The notes under the pieces: model-generated
The model's input: only the letters and a program-made list of their open reading frames with translations
Database searches by the model: none
Told to the model about the DNA's origin: nothing
Position numbers and translations under genes: made by a program
In this document: positions 53,825 to 63,753 of the stretch, piece by piece
How positions within the stretch are numbered: position 1 is the first letter of the stretch
Layout of the letters: each line of letters opens with the position of its first letter
Assembly: GCA_035487355.1 (NCBI GenBank)
Contig: DATHMF010000031.1
Span: 95,584 to 159,583, forward strand
Length of the DNA stretch: 64,000 nt
Direction: 5' to 3'
Source of the DNA: Terriglobales bacterium
GTDB taxonomy: Bacteria > Acidobacteriota > Terriglobia > Terriglobales > Acidobacteriaceae

Positions 53825-54337
53825 TCATATTTTTTTCGCCCTGGCCTTTTTGACCTTGATCGAGCCAGCCTTGACTACCTTTACGGCCTCCAGGCGTTTG
53901 CCCATGACCAGCGCATCTATGCTGTTGAGGTAGTAGCGCGGAATGGTTTCAACCACGGCATAACCGTGGTGCTTATAAAAGGCCAGCGCAACGGCATTGT
54001 CAACGGCAGTTTCCAGCAAAACCGCTTTGCATTTCTTTTGCAGGAGATAGCGCTCGGCGGCTTTCAGCAGCAGAGACCCTGTTCCTGCACGTTGGCCTCC
54101 GGGGCGCACATCAATGGTCAGGATATGTCCTATGCCGGCAGGATCTGACTCAGCAACCACAAACCCCATAATTTTTCCGCGGGCTTCTTCTTCCGCTACT
54201 AAAGTAAAAGCTCTTGACCGGTTCATGTACCAGGCCAGTTCACGGCGGGAGTAGGCAATGCCTTGTTGGAAACACTCCTGGTCAATGCGCCAGAGTTCAT
54301 CGAAATCCTGGCTGCGATAGCTGCGCGGAGTGTTCAT
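53825..54337 (-). CDS. GNAT-family N-acetyltransferase
   Basis: A 170-residue acetyltransferase. The acetyl-CoA-binding motif A is VRPGGQRAGTGSLLL, with the preceding ILTIDV strand and following NAVALAFYKHHGYAV motif B, as in RimI-like enzymes. The C-terminal 20 residues are very basic (KVVKAGSIKVKKARAKK). The target could be a protein N-terminus or a small amine. CAGG precedes the ATG at short spacing. Confidence 0.9.
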   Translation of the reverse strand: MNTPRSYRSQDFDELWRIDQECFQQGIAYSRRELAWYMNRSRAFTLVAEEEARGKIMGFVVAESDPAGIGHILTIDVRPGGQRAGTGSLLLKAAERYLLQKKCKAVLLETAVDNAVALAFYKHHGYAVVETIPRYYLNSIDALVMGKRLEAVKVVKAGSIKVKKARAKKI

Positions 54338-54427
54338 CCTGCAATCACCTTATGAATCCTACAATGGGAATTTTACAGCCAGATTTAGGAATGATGGTTG
54401 GATTTCAATGATTTGATCAATGGACGG

Positions 54428-55579
54428 CTACGCAACCGTACGCTTAAGCTGGCCGCAGGCGGCGTAGATATCGCGTCCGCGTGGCCGGCGGATGTAAGCC
54501 GGAATGCCGGCGTCGCGCAGGATTTTCTGAAAGGTATGCACGCGCTGTTCAACAGGAGTCTTGAAATCAATTTCCGGACCGGGGTTAAGAGCAATCAGGT
54601 TCACCTTGGCCCGTATGCCTCGGACCAATTCCACTACCTCGCTGGCGTGCTGTACCTCGTCATTCACTCCATCCAGCAATACGTATTCGAAAGTTAATCG
54701 TTCACGGTTGCGCAGAGGAAATTCGCGGGCAGCCGTCAGCAATTTCTCTAAACCCCATTTTTTGTTGATGGGCATGATGCCGGAACGGACGTCATCGTTT
54801 GAGGCATTCAGAGAAATCGCCAGCTTTGGGCGGAGCTGCTCTTTGCCGAAATCGTAAATCCGGGGAACGATACCAGAAGTGGAAACGGTCATGCGCGAGG
54901 CAGGAATCGCAATTCCCTCAGGATCACTTAACAGACGGACCGCTTGCATAAAGCTTTCATAGTTCAAAAACGGCTCCCCTTGCCCCATGAAGACCAGGTT
55001 GATGCGCTCGCGGTCAATATTTACGCTGCGGTCGTTCAGTACAGCAAGAACCTGTCCAACAATCTCGCCAGGAGCCAGGTTGCGCTGCAACCCCAGTAAA
55101 GCGGTCATGCAGAACTGACAATTTACCGCACAGCCAGCCTGGCTTGAAATGCAAATTGTTGCACGATGAAATTTGCCTTCCTGCCAGCCTCCCGTTGCCT
55201 GGCCTGAGGGAAGAAGTTCATCCGTTATTTCCAGGTCGGCTTCTGATCCATCCCCTGCTTCTCCACCATCGCCCTCAGGCATCCAGACGGTTTCAACACT
55301 TTGGCCGTCGGCAAAAGCCATCAGATAACGAATGGTACCGTCGGTAGAAGAAAATTTCTTTTCAATTGCAGGCAGACCGATGCTGTAACCTTCTTCGGAG
55401 AGCTGATTGCGGAAATCTGCAGGCAGGGTAGAAATAGCCTGTAATGTCCCCTGCCGCTGGCTGTAAATGGCCTGGTAAAGCTGCCGGGCGCGGTATGGGG
55501 GTTGGCCAAATCCTTCAATAATCCCCGTAAGTTCTTGAAAAGAAAGGCCCAATAAAGCGCATTTTAGCTGCTGACCCAT
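54428..55579 (-). CDS. rlmN: 23S rRNA (adenine-2503-C2) methyltransferase RlmN
   Basis: A radical-SAM rRNA and tRNA methyltransferase, 383 residues. The 4Fe-4S Cys are C150, C154 and C157 (CAVNCQFC). The MGQGEPFLNY motif and the C-terminal Cys region (ACGQLK) are present. Between the usual VETVWMP and the Cys cluster lies an acidic, Gly-rich insertion of about 35 residues (about 103-138) that other RlmN proteins generally lack. TACAAT/TATAGA-like boxes occur before the ATG in the divergent gap shared with the M16 gene. Confidence 0.95.
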   Translation of the reverse strand: MGQQLKCALLGLSFQELTGIIEGFGQPPYRARQLYQAIYSQRQGTLQAISTLPADFRNQLSEEGYSIGLPAIEKKFSSTDGTIRYLMAFADGQSVETVWMPEGDGGEAGDGSEADLEITDELLPSGQATGGWQEGKFHRATICISSQAGCAVNCQFCMTALLGLQRNLAPGEIVGQVLAVLNDRSVNIDRERINLVFMGQGEPFLNYESFMQAVRLLSDPEGIAIPASRMTVSTSGIVPRIYDFGKEQLRPKLAISLNASNDDVRSGIMPINKKWGLEKLLTAAREFPLRNRERLTFEYVLLDGVNDEVQHASEVVELVRGIRAKVNLIALNPGPEIDFKTPVEQRVHTFQKILRDAGIPAYIRRPRGRDIYAACGQLKRTVA

Positions 55580-55698
55580 GCATCAAATAACTGTCTATAA
55601 TTGTAGATGGTTCTCGTCCTGGAATCTTCTTTCAACAGTTTTAACAAAAGTGAACCTGTAGTTATTGTACGTTGATGACAGGGTGGGAAGAGCACGCA

Positions 55699-56994
55699 AT
55701 GAAAGCAGAACAGAAAATGGTAGATGAGCCGCGCAACATATATCGCAAAGTTTTACCCAACGGGTTGACCGTTCTAACGGAGACCATGCCGCATATCCGG
55801 TCGGTTTCTATCGGAATCTGGGTGCGCACCGGCTCGCGTCACGAAGAACCAGAGGCCAACGGCGTCTCGCATTTCCTTGAGCACATGGTCTTCAAAGGGA
55901 CCAAAAGCCGTAGCGCCGAGCAAATTGCCCGCCAAGTGGATTCCATCGGCGGGAATATGGATGCCTTTACCGCCAAAGAATGCATTTGTTTTAACGTCAA
56001 AGTTCTCGATCAACACATGCCCATTGCCATGGATGTGCTTAGCGATCTGGTATTGAATCCCGTCCTTGATGTAAATGACATTGCCCGCGAGCGTGGCGTG
56101 ATCATGGAAGAGATCAAGATGGATGAGGACAACCCCGATTACCTCGTGCATGAGATTTTTACGCAGAATTTCTGGAAAGATCATCCCCTGGGCAAACCAA
56201 TTTTAGGGACCAAAGAAACCGTCCGCGCCTTTGATCAGGAGTTGCTGCAGAGTTATTACCGCAAGCACATTCATCCGGAAAATATCATTATTGCCGCAGC
56301 GGGAAACCTGGACGCCAAGCGTTTCGTGGAACTGGTAAACGAGCGCTTCCAGAGTTTTAAGCCGGGGAAAAATGGTTTGCACGATACACCCCCCGAGGTG
56401 AAGGCGCGAATCATCATGCGCAACAAAAAAGCACTGGAGCAGGTGCAGATTTGCCTCGGCGTCCCCGCCCATCCTATTTCTCACGAGCGACGCTACAGCG
56501 CTTATGTTCTCAACACATTGTTGGGAGGAGGCATGAGTTCGCGTCTTTTCCAGAACGTCCGCGAACGGCAGGGGCTGGTGTATGCAATTTTCAGCGAATT
56601 GAGTCCGTACCGGGATACAGGTTGCCTTTCCGTCTATGCCGGAACCTCACGCCAGTCGGCGCCCAAGGTCGTGGAGTCGGTGGTCAGCGAGTTCCGCAGC
56701 CTGAAAGAAAATGGGATCCCGGAAGATGAGCTTTGTCGAGCCAAAGATCAGCTCAAAGGCAACCTCATGCTGAGTCTGGAATCTTCCACCTCGCGTATGT
56801 CGAACCTGGCTCGCCAGGAAATGTATTTTGACCGCTTCTTCGGATTGGATGAAATCATCGAGCGCATTGAAGCCGTGACAGCCCCAGACTTGCAAGCATT
56901 AGCCCAGGAATACTTCCAGCCCGACCGGATTGCTGTAACTGTGCTGGGGAATCTGGATAAGCTTAAAATCTCCCGCGACTCGCTCGCCTGCTGA
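55699..56994 (+). CDS. M16-family zinc metalloprotease (pitrilysin/processing peptidase type)
   Basis: A 431-residue protease with the inverted zinc motif HFLEH (H58, E61, H62) and a downstream Glu ligand in the MEEIKMDEDNPDYLVHEIF region. The N-terminal RKVLPNGLTVLTE and the second-half LLGGGMSSRLFQNVRERQGL are family hallmarks. I chose the ATG at 55699 because GGGAAGAG lies 8 bases upstream; TTG at 55672 would add nine residues. It resembles the YmxG/PqqL-like bacterial M16 peptidases. Confidence 0.95.
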   Translation: MKAEQKMVDEPRNIYRKVLPNGLTVLTETMPHIRSVSIGIWVRTGSRHEEPEANGVSHFLEHMVFKGTKSRSAEQIARQVDSIGGNMDAFTAKECICFNVKVLDQHMPIAMDVLSDLVLNPVLDVNDIARERGVIMEEIKMDEDNPDYLVHEIFTQNFWKDHPLGKPILGTKETVRAFDQELLQSYYRKHIHPENIIIAAAGNLDAKRFVELVNERFQSFKPGKNGLHDTPPEVKARIIMRNKKALEQVQICLGVPAHPISHERRYSAYVLNTLLGGGMSSRLFQNVRERQGLVYAIFSELSPYRDTGCLSVYAGTSRQSAPKVVESVVSEFRSLKENGIPEDELCRAKDQLKGNLMLSLESSTSRMSNLARQEMYFDRFFGLDEIIERIEAVTAPDLQALAQEYFQPDRIAVTVLGNLDKLKISRDSLAC

Positions 56995-57140
56995 AAATCG
57001 CTCAAGTCTGTTGTAGCTTCAGCGTTTGATTCCTGGATGAGATCGTGCGCCTTACTTACTTCGACTTCAAACCAGAAATGTGAGTTAATTGCACTAATAT
57101 AGCCTTGTATCCCAACTATGAGGACTTATCTGCTGTTCCT

Positions 57141-59060
57141 ATGAGCATGCTCGAAAACGACTTACGTAACTGCGGTGACCCGGCCTCTGTTTCTTCTACC
57201 CGGAAAGATGGTTTGCTTTTTGTCCTGGCCCTCACAACCCTCATCGCAGGAACTTTACTTCTCTACGAACCTGTTATCCATCATGGTTTCATTAACTACG
57301 ACGACGGCGTGTATGTCAGCGGCAATCCCCGCGTGCTTGCCGGTCTAAGCTGGAAGAATGTCATGTGGGCATTCACCACCACGTATTTCTCAAACTGGCA
57401 TCCCTTGACGTGGCTATCTTATATGTTGATTGGCCAGTTCTCGAAAGCTGACCCGGCGGGATATCACTTTGCGAACCTCATCTTGCATACGGTAAATGCA
57501 GCGCTCTTATTTCTTGTGCTTTGTCGGGGTACAAGTTCTCTGTGGCGTAGCTTCATGGTTGCCGCTATGTTTGCCGTTCATCCGCTCAACGTCGAATCTG
57601 TAGCGTGGATCTCGGAGCAAAAGAATCTGTTAAGCACGATGTTCTGGCTGTTATCCATCTTGGCGTATGGTTGGTACGTGTTGAACCCCAATTGGAAACG
57701 TTACCTAACGGTAGCTGGACTATTTGTCCTGGGGTTGATGGCAAAGCCTATGGTTGTGACCCTGCCATTTGTCTTCCTGCTGTTGGACTACTGGCCGCTA
57801 CAACGGATGAGATTTGGATTTGGTCAGAGCAGAGACACAAACCCTCAATCGAAGGATTTCTTTGCGCTCCTTCTTGAAAAAGTTCCCTTGATGATGCTGT
57901 CTGTTGCAAGTGCAGTCATCACTGTAATCGCCCAGAAATCTGGCGGGGCAGTAAAATCTGCTACTGCCTATCCATTTACAGTTCGTCTCGAAAATGCACT
58001 GCTTGCTTATGCCGGCTATATTTATAAGACATTTTGGCCTTCCAAATTGGCTATTTTTTATCCGCATCCAGGCAGCACTTTTGCTGCCTGGAAGATTGCG
58101 CTTGCTGCCGCCCTGCTGATGTTAACCGCCTGGGTAGTATTACGGTTTAAGCAGCAGCGTTACCTGCGGGTGGGATGGTTTTTCTATTTAGGGACACTCG
58201 TCCCCGTCATAGGGCTAGTTCAAATTGGCAACCAGGCAATGGCAGACCGCTACGCCTATATCCCATTGATTGGGCTTTTTCTGATGATCGTTTGGAGTAT
58301 CTCGGAGTGGGTACCAGCCACTCAAGTCTCAAAGTATCTCTTAAGAGGAGCCTGCTTCGGGGTACTACTTGCTTTATCGTGGAGTACGCGTATTCAGCTT
58401 GGCTGCTGGCAGGATAACATTGCATTGTTTTCTCACGCGCTTGAGGTGACGTCCAATAATGCTACAGCCCACGTTTGTTTGGGGTCAGCTTTAGCGGAAA
58501 AAGGCAGACTGGATGAGGCGGCGTATCATTTCTACTCCGCTTTAGTGATCAAACCAAATGACGAAATGGCCCATTTTAATCTTGCAGCATACCGTGTCTA
58601 TCAAGGAGACCGTGAAGGAGCCCTCAAGGAATTTCAGCTAGCGCTGCTCTACACGCAAAGCAACATTGCGGCAGCCAATGCGCATGTTCAAATGGCAGCT
58701 ATCTATTCACAAATGGGCGACATGGAAAAATCCAAGGCACACTATCGGGAAGCCATACAACTCGATGGCATGCAATACAGGGCATATTTGAATTTAGGCG
58801 TACATTTGTATCTGGAAGGCGATCTAAACGGAGCAATTTCCAATCTTTCCCACTCATTGGAGATTGTTCCCACCAGTGCAGCCTATTTCTATCTGGGACA
58901 AGCCTTGGAACGGGAGAACCGGTTGGTGGAGGCGCTCACCGCATATCGTCAAGCTTTGCAGATTTCATCGGATTCCACCGAAATCCAGAACCGCATCGAT
59001 GCGATATCGAGAAAGCAGACGACTACACCACAAGAAAGGAATCCATCAATACCATATTGA
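57141..59060 (+). CDS. Membrane GT-C/TPR protein 1
   Basis: First of three tandem paralogues, about 639 residues. The N-terminal two thirds have about ten hydrophobic segments. The first external loop carries the acidic motif FINYDDGVYVSGN and the following WHPLTWLSYML, resembling GT-C glycosyltransferases with a DD motif (TMTC-like). From about residue 430 there are five to six TPR repeats (AHVCLGSALAEKGRLDEAAYHF and others). Start choice is uncertain: TTG at 57105, ATG at 57141 or ATG at 57147 are all possible. Substrate is unknown; glycosylation or export of an envelope component is inferred. Confidence 0.8.
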   Translation: MSMLENDLRNCGDPASVSSTRKDGLLFVLALTTLIAGTLLLYEPVIHHGFINYDDGVYVSGNPRVLAGLSWKNVMWAFTTTYFSNWHPLTWLSYMLIGQFSKADPAGYHFANLILHTVNAALLFLVLCRGTSSLWRSFMVAAMFAVHPLNVESVAWISEQKNLLSTMFWLLSILAYGWYVLNPNWKRYLTVAGLFVLGLMAKPMVVTLPFVFLLLDYWPLQRMRFGFGQSRDTNPQSKDFFALLLEKVPLMMLSVASAVITVIAQKSGGAVKSATAYPFTVRLENALLAYAGYIYKTFWPSKLAIFYPHPGSTFAAWKIALAAALLMLTAWVVLRFKQQRYLRVGWFFYLGTLVPVIGLVQIGNQAMADRYAYIPLIGLFLMIVWSISEWVPATQVSKYLLRGACFGVLLALSWSTRIQLGCWQDNIALFSHALEVTSNNATAHVCLGSALAEKGRLDEAAYHFYSALVIKPNDEMAHFNLAAYRVYQGDREGALKEFQLALLYTQSNIAAANAHVQMAAIYSQMGDMEKSKAHYREAIQLDGMQYRAYLNLGVHLYLEGDLNGAISNLSHSLEIVPTSAAYFYLGQALERENRLVEALTAYRQALQISSDSTEIQNRIDAISRKQTTTPQERNPSIPY

Positions 59061-59127
59061 TTCAGATGGTTCCAAATATTATAGCTGTATACTCTTTGTC
59101 TAGAAGTTGCCAAGTCAAACCTGACCT

Positions 59128-61032
59128 ATGCCACTAACAACACCAGCAGCAGCGAAAAGGCATACGTCCCCATTGAGCGGGTTTTTTGGCTCGACCCCAA
59201 AAAAAGTGATGGTCTTAGGCCTTTCATTGTTTGCTATCACGCTTTTTGTATATCAGCCTGTGAAAAGTCTTGAGTTCGTCAATTACGACGACAATGCGTA
59301 CGTCACAGGGAATACCCACGTTTTGTCCGGTTTGACGTGGAATAACCTACTTTGGGCCTTCACCAGCGAAGAAGCAGCCAACTGGCATCCATTAGCATGG
59401 CTTTCACACATGCTCGATTGCACACTTTTTGGCGCCAATCCTGCCGGGCATCATTTCATGAATCTTTTACTGCATGCAATCAATGCAGTGCTGATGTTCC
59501 TATTGTTGCAACGCGGCACAGGGTCTATTGGGCCCAGCTTTTTTGTAGCTGCCCTCTTTGCGGTACATCCTCTTAATGTTGAATCTGTTGCGTGGGTATC
59601 TGAAAGAAAAAACATACTGTGCACTACCTTTTGGCTTCTGACCATCTGGGCTTACGGATGGTATGTATTCAAGCCCACATGGAAGCGTTATTTATCTGTG
59701 GTTGGATTGTTTGTTTTGGCGATCATGTCCAAGCCCATGGTCGTAACACTGCCTTTTGTACTACTTCTATTGGATTATTGGCCATTGCGACGTATTAACA
59801 TCTTTGAAAAAGGAACAGGTGTTTCCGAGAATATTTTCCGGCTTGTTCTGGAAAAACTGCCTCTAGCCCTGCTCGCTGTGTTCAGTTGTGTGGTGACTTT
59901 GAAAGCGCAAAATTCTGTTGGAGCCATGGACGTCCTTCAAGTGCCATTGAAGTTTCGTATTGAAAACGCTTTGACATCCTACTTGACCTACATCTATAAG
60001 ATGTTCTGGCCAGCGCATCTGGCAATATATTATCCTCATCCACAGAAATCCATTCCTTCCTGGCAGATCGTCTTGGCAACTTTGTTTCTGGCTCTGACCA
60101 CGATCATTGTCTTGCGCATGCGCGAGAAACGTTATCTGCCCGTTGGTTGGTTCTGGTACCTGGGAACCCTGGTGCCTGTCCTGGGTATTGTGCAAGTGGG
60201 GGGCATGGCCATGGCAGATCGCTACGCGTACATTCCGTTGATGGGGATCTTCCTCATAGTAGTCTGGCTGCTCGCCGACTGGATGGGAAATCTGACAGTT
60301 GTTAAAAGAAATATCGTGCTGGCAATGGCAGCATGTGCGCTCTTCGTACTATCCGTGGATACGCGACTTGAATTGGCGTACTGGCGTGACAGCGTGACTC
60401 TGTGGTCAAGATCTATCCAAGTCACGGGAAACAATATGCAGGCAAACCTGAACTTTGGCAACGCTCTATTACTTCTGAACAAACCGCAGGAAGCCTTGAT
60501 CCAATATAAGCTCGCGCTTGCCGATAATCCGCCGGTTGCAACTCCACATTACAACATTACGGTGCCGCTCCTTAGACTTGGCATGGCAGAAGAAGCTGTT
60601 CATCAGAGTGACCTCGCTCTTGCGCTCATGAAAGAAGAAGAAACAAAGGCGCTTCCGTACAATAGCCGAGGCGTAGCTTTCAGCCAGTTGGGAAAAAATG
60701 CCGAGGCCGAAAGAGATTTCAAGGAAGCTATACGACTTGCTCCATCGGCAGACAAACCTCACATCAATTATGGCCTACTGTTGCAGCAAGAAGGGAGATT
60801 CAAAGAAGCAGTTTTCCAATTTGCGGCAGCAGTAAAACTCGCCCCAAGCAACTTGGGGTATTTGTACTTGGGCCGGGCATTGCAGCAAATAAACCGATTG
60901 CATGAAGCGATTTGGGCCTACCGGCAAGCGTTGGCGATTACGCCTGGCATGACAGAAGCCCAGAAGGCCATTGATTCAATTAACCAAGGCCTTGCACAAC
61001 AGCAAGGCATTGAGAATCGCAAAAACCATTAA
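59128..61032 (+). CDS. Membrane GT-C/TPR protein 2
   Basis: Second tandem paralogue, 634 residues. After a short cytoplasmic N-terminus, the first helix (VMVLGLSLFAITLFVYQP) precedes the loop FVNYDDNAYVTGN and NWHPLAWLSHMLDCTLFG. HPLNVESVAWVSERKN follows, as in its siblings. TPR repeats from about 435 include LNFGNALLLLNKPQEALIQY and HINYGLLLQQEGRFKEAVFQF. Local sequence is AT-richer by eye than the hut or clp regions. Confidence 0.85.
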   Translation: MPLTTPAAAKRHTSPLSGFFGSTPKKVMVLGLSLFAITLFVYQPVKSLEFVNYDDNAYVTGNTHVLSGLTWNNLLWAFTSEEAANWHPLAWLSHMLDCTLFGANPAGHHFMNLLLHAINAVLMFLLLQRGTGSIGPSFFVAALFAVHPLNVESVAWVSERKNILCTTFWLLTIWAYGWYVFKPTWKRYLSVVGLFVLAIMSKPMVVTLPFVLLLLDYWPLRRINIFEKGTGVSENIFRLVLEKLPLALLAVFSCVVTLKAQNSVGAMDVLQVPLKFRIENALTSYLTYIYKMFWPAHLAIYYPHPQKSIPSWQIVLATLFLALTTIIVLRMREKRYLPVGWFWYLGTLVPVLGIVQVGGMAMADRYAYIPLMGIFLIVVWLLADWMGNLTVVKRNIVLAMAACALFVLSVDTRLELAYWRDSVTLWSRSIQVTGNNMQANLNFGNALLLLNKPQEALIQYKLALADNPPVATPHYNITVPLLRLGMAEEAVHQSDLALALMKEEETKALPYNSRGVAFSQLGKNAEAERDFKEAIRLAPSADKPHINYGLLLQQEGRFKEAVFQFAAAVKLAPSNLGYLYLGRALQQINRLHEAIWAYRQALAITPGMTEAQKAIDSINQGLAQQQGIENRKNH

Positions 61033-61050
61033 GGCTGAGAGCTAAGATTT

Positions 61051-62985
61051 GTGTTTGGAATTGTCTCCGGCAAAGGAAGTGATTTTACGAGTACGGTTGC
61101 TCCAGTTCAAGGAAAACCAGACGGCAATCTTTCTGTGCATGCTTTATTCAATTCTAAACAGAAAAAATTTGTTGTCCTTTCGCTGGTCCTGGTTGCAGCT
61201 ACGCTTCTTCTTTTCAATCCACTGAGCGAATGCAGGTTCCTCAATTACGACGATAACGATTACATTACTGAGAATCTCCATGTTCAGTCAGGATTGAGCT
61301 GGAGCAACTTCGTTTGGGCTTTTACTACAACCGATGTAGCAAATTGGCACCCACTTACCTGGCTCTCGTACATGGTGGACTATCAGATTTTTAAGCTTAA
61401 TCCTGCAGGCTACCATTTAACCAATCTGCTGTTGCACGTGCTTAATGTCGTGCTCCTGTTTTCTGTGTTGTATTACGGCACAGGTTTTTTGTGGCGCAGT
61501 TGGATTGTAGCTGCTCTGTTTGCATTCCATCCTTTAAATGTTCAATCCGTAGCATGGGTGGCCGAACGCAAAAATGTGCTGAGTACTCTCTTCTGGTTGC
61601 TGGCGATTGCAGCCTATGGCTGGTATGTGCACAAGCCTGGCATGAAACGTTATTTGGCTGTCGTGGCATTTTTTGTCCTGGGTTTAATGGCAAAGCCAAT
61701 GGTTGTTACTTTGCCGTTTGTATTATTACTGTTGGACTATTGGCCTTTTGGCCGGATTGGGCAAAGCAACGGGGTAATTCCTCCAGCCCATTGGCGCCGT
61801 CTTTTCCTCGAAAAAGCTCCTCTGGTGTTGCTGTCAGTTATAAGCTCCATCATTACGTTGATTGCACAGAAATCGTTAGAAGCTACGAAGTTAAATTATG
61901 TAGTTCCTCTGGATGTTCGTCTTAAAAATGTATTGTTTTCCTATGCAGAGTATATTTTTAAAACATTCTGGCCGACACGTTTGGCGGTTTTCTATCCCCT
62001 GGCATTCAACCCACCTCCGCTTTGGAAGCTTATCGTGGCAGGATTCGTGCTGGTATCTTTATCTACTTTGGCACTTCTTGGCCGGAAACACCGTTATCTG
62101 CTAACGGGCTGGCTTTGGTATCTAGCAACATTAGTGCCCGTGATTGGGTTCATTCAGATCGGAGCTCAGGCGATTGCGGACCGATATGTTTATATTCCGC
62201 TCATTGGCTTTTACGTGTTCATCGTCTGGGCGATTGCAGATTGGTCCAACAAATTGCAAATTCCCAAATATTTTTTGCCTGTAGCCAGTTTCTGCGTACT
62301 CATCGCTCTTTCTGTGGATACTCGCCATCAACTGGAGTACTGGCACGACAGCGTCTCATTATGGTCCCATGCTTTAGAAGTGACAGCGAACAATAATATT
62401 GCTCAGGCAAATTTGACGAATGCTCTTGAACAGTCTGGCAGATCAGCGGAAGCTTTGGTAGGCTATCGGATTCTCGTAGGAATGAGTCCGAAGTCTACAG
62501 ATGCTCATTACTATTATGCTTCTTCGTTGCTTCGAAATGGCCGACCAGAAAAAGCAATCATTGAGTGTAAACTCGCGTTGCAATTAACCGATGATCCTCG
62601 TTCCCAGGCCCGGACACATGCGCTGCTGGGCAGAGCGCTGGCTATTTCAGGCAGGAACCAGGAAGCAAGAATTGAATATGGTGAAGCAATAAGCCTTGAT
62701 CCTCAACAGTCTTTTGCATACCTGAGGTTAGGTTTGCTTGAGGAAAGTGAGGGAAATAGTAATGAAGCGATTCTGAACTTTACGAAGTCAATCCAGATCG
62801 CTCCCAGCGACCTCGCATATCTGCATTTGGGCAAAAATTTAGAGAGTCAAAATAGATTGCAAGAAGCATTAATTGTCTATCAGCAGGCCGTGAAAATTTA
62901 CCCCACGTTGGGAGAAGCGCAACAGAGTGTTATCTCTATCCAGCGCAAGCTACTCCAAAACGAGAAAAGCTTGCGTACTAACTGA
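61051..62985 (+). CDS. Membrane GT-C/TPR protein 3
   Basis: Third tandem paralogue, 644 residues, starting at GTG 18 bases after the previous stop. It has FLNYDDNDYITEN, NWHPLTWLSYMVDYQIF and HPLNVQSVAWVAERKN. TPR units include QANLTNALEQSGRSAEALVGY and FAYLRLGLLEESEGNSNEA. The three genes are probably one operon and may act on different targets with a shared mechanism. Confidence 0.85.
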   Translation: MFGIVSGKGSDFTSTVAPVQGKPDGNLSVHALFNSKQKKFVVLSLVLVAATLLLFNPLSECRFLNYDDNDYITENLHVQSGLSWSNFVWAFTTTDVANWHPLTWLSYMVDYQIFKLNPAGYHLTNLLLHVLNVVLLFSVLYYGTGFLWRSWIVAALFAFHPLNVQSVAWVAERKNVLSTLFWLLAIAAYGWYVHKPGMKRYLAVVAFFVLGLMAKPMVVTLPFVLLLLDYWPFGRIGQSNGVIPPAHWRRLFLEKAPLVLLSVISSIITLIAQKSLEATKLNYVVPLDVRLKNVLFSYAEYIFKTFWPTRLAVFYPLAFNPPPLWKLIVAGFVLVSLSTLALLGRKHRYLLTGWLWYLATLVPVIGFIQIGAQAIADRYVYIPLIGFYVFIVWAIADWSNKLQIPKYFLPVASFCVLIALSVDTRHQLEYWHDSVSLWSHALEVTANNNIAQANLTNALEQSGRSAEALVGYRILVGMSPKSTDAHYYYASSLLRNGRPEKAIIECKLALQLTDDPRSQARTHALLGRALAISGRNQEARIEYGEAISLDPQQSFAYLRLGLLEESEGNSNEAILNFTKSIQIAPSDLAYLHLGKNLESQNRLQEALIVYQQAVKIYPTLGEAQQSVISIQRKLLQNEKSLRTN

Positions 62986-63048
62986 GAAGGCGCCGGAATA
63001 ATCCGATTCGTCGCGAAGCATAAAAGGGCTTTCTGATGACCGCCAATT

Positions 63049-63558
63049 TCAGTTTCCTATCATTGATAAGGCAGTGCACCCGGCTGGGGTCCCTGGGACC
63101 GCGCCTCCGCTTGGATTGAAGCGGACCACGCCATCTTCGGTACCGCAGAATGTCTTAACGCCCGTACGTCCAGGAGTACTCGGCGAAGCGCCTTCTACAA
63201 ATGTTTGTGAGCCAGCCCCATTCGTTGAGCTAGCAACGTAAACGTAACCGCTCTTTGAGTTTGTGCCGGCGTTAGAAAGAGCAAAGTCAATCAGGCAGGC
63301 ATTTGTGCTCGGCGGGACACCAGGTGGGCACCCAGCGGCCGGTGGTCCCAGTGAAGGAAGGTCAGGAGAATAAGACCCAAATGCGGTTTGATACTGAACT
63401 TCGGACGTAATAATTGTGCGGGTAGCTGCGGCCGCCGCAGATTCATTGGCCGAAACTCTGGCACGAATCAAGCTGGGAACCGCAATAGCCGCAATGATCA
63501 GAATAATCGCCACAACAATCAGCAGTTCTATCAACGAGAAACCCTCTTGCTTATGCAT
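63049..63558 (-). CDS. Type IV pilin-like protein
   Basis: A 169-residue prepilin with a short leader and the peptidase site EGFSLIELLIVVAIILIIAA, Glu at +5 and a hydrophobic helix. The mature protein has an ANESAAAAATRTIITSEVQY helix, a Pro/Gly-rich middle and Cys residues (GCPPGVPPSTNACL and a later FCGTEDG) that could form the pilin D-region disulfide. It lies just downstream of a close paralogue whose end is at 63754. Confidence 0.92.
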   Translation of the reverse strand: MHKQEGFSLIELLIVVAIILIIAAIAVPSLIRARVSANESAAAAATRTIITSEVQYQTAFGSYSPDLPSLGPPAAGCPPGVPPSTNACLIDFALSNAGTNSKSGYVYVASSTNGAGSQTFVEGASPSTPGRTGVKTFCGTEDGVVRFNPSGGAVPGTPAGCTALSMIGN

Positions 63559-63672
63559 AGCAAACCCTCCCCCTTTGTCCAGCGGTTGCTAAAAATTCTT
63601 CATAGATCCGTATTTATTAATAGATCGTATGTATTAGTATCAAGCAATCTAAGTTCCAAATGAACTATGCTG

Positions 63673-63708
63673 TAAAAAGAAAGACGCCAGAATTGCTTCT
63701 GGCGCCTC
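63673..63708 (-). terminator. Terminator between the two pilin genes
   Basis: Read on the minus strand, GGCGCCAGAA and TTCTGGCGTC form a stem with a GCAA loop, followed by TTTCTTTTT. It lies about 46 bases after the stop of the partial pilin gene, so that gene ends here and the next pilin gene has its own promoter. Confidence 0.88.
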
Positions 63709-63753
63709 CCGGCTTGTACCCTCCCCCAGGTACTTCGCCAAAATCAAACTGAC

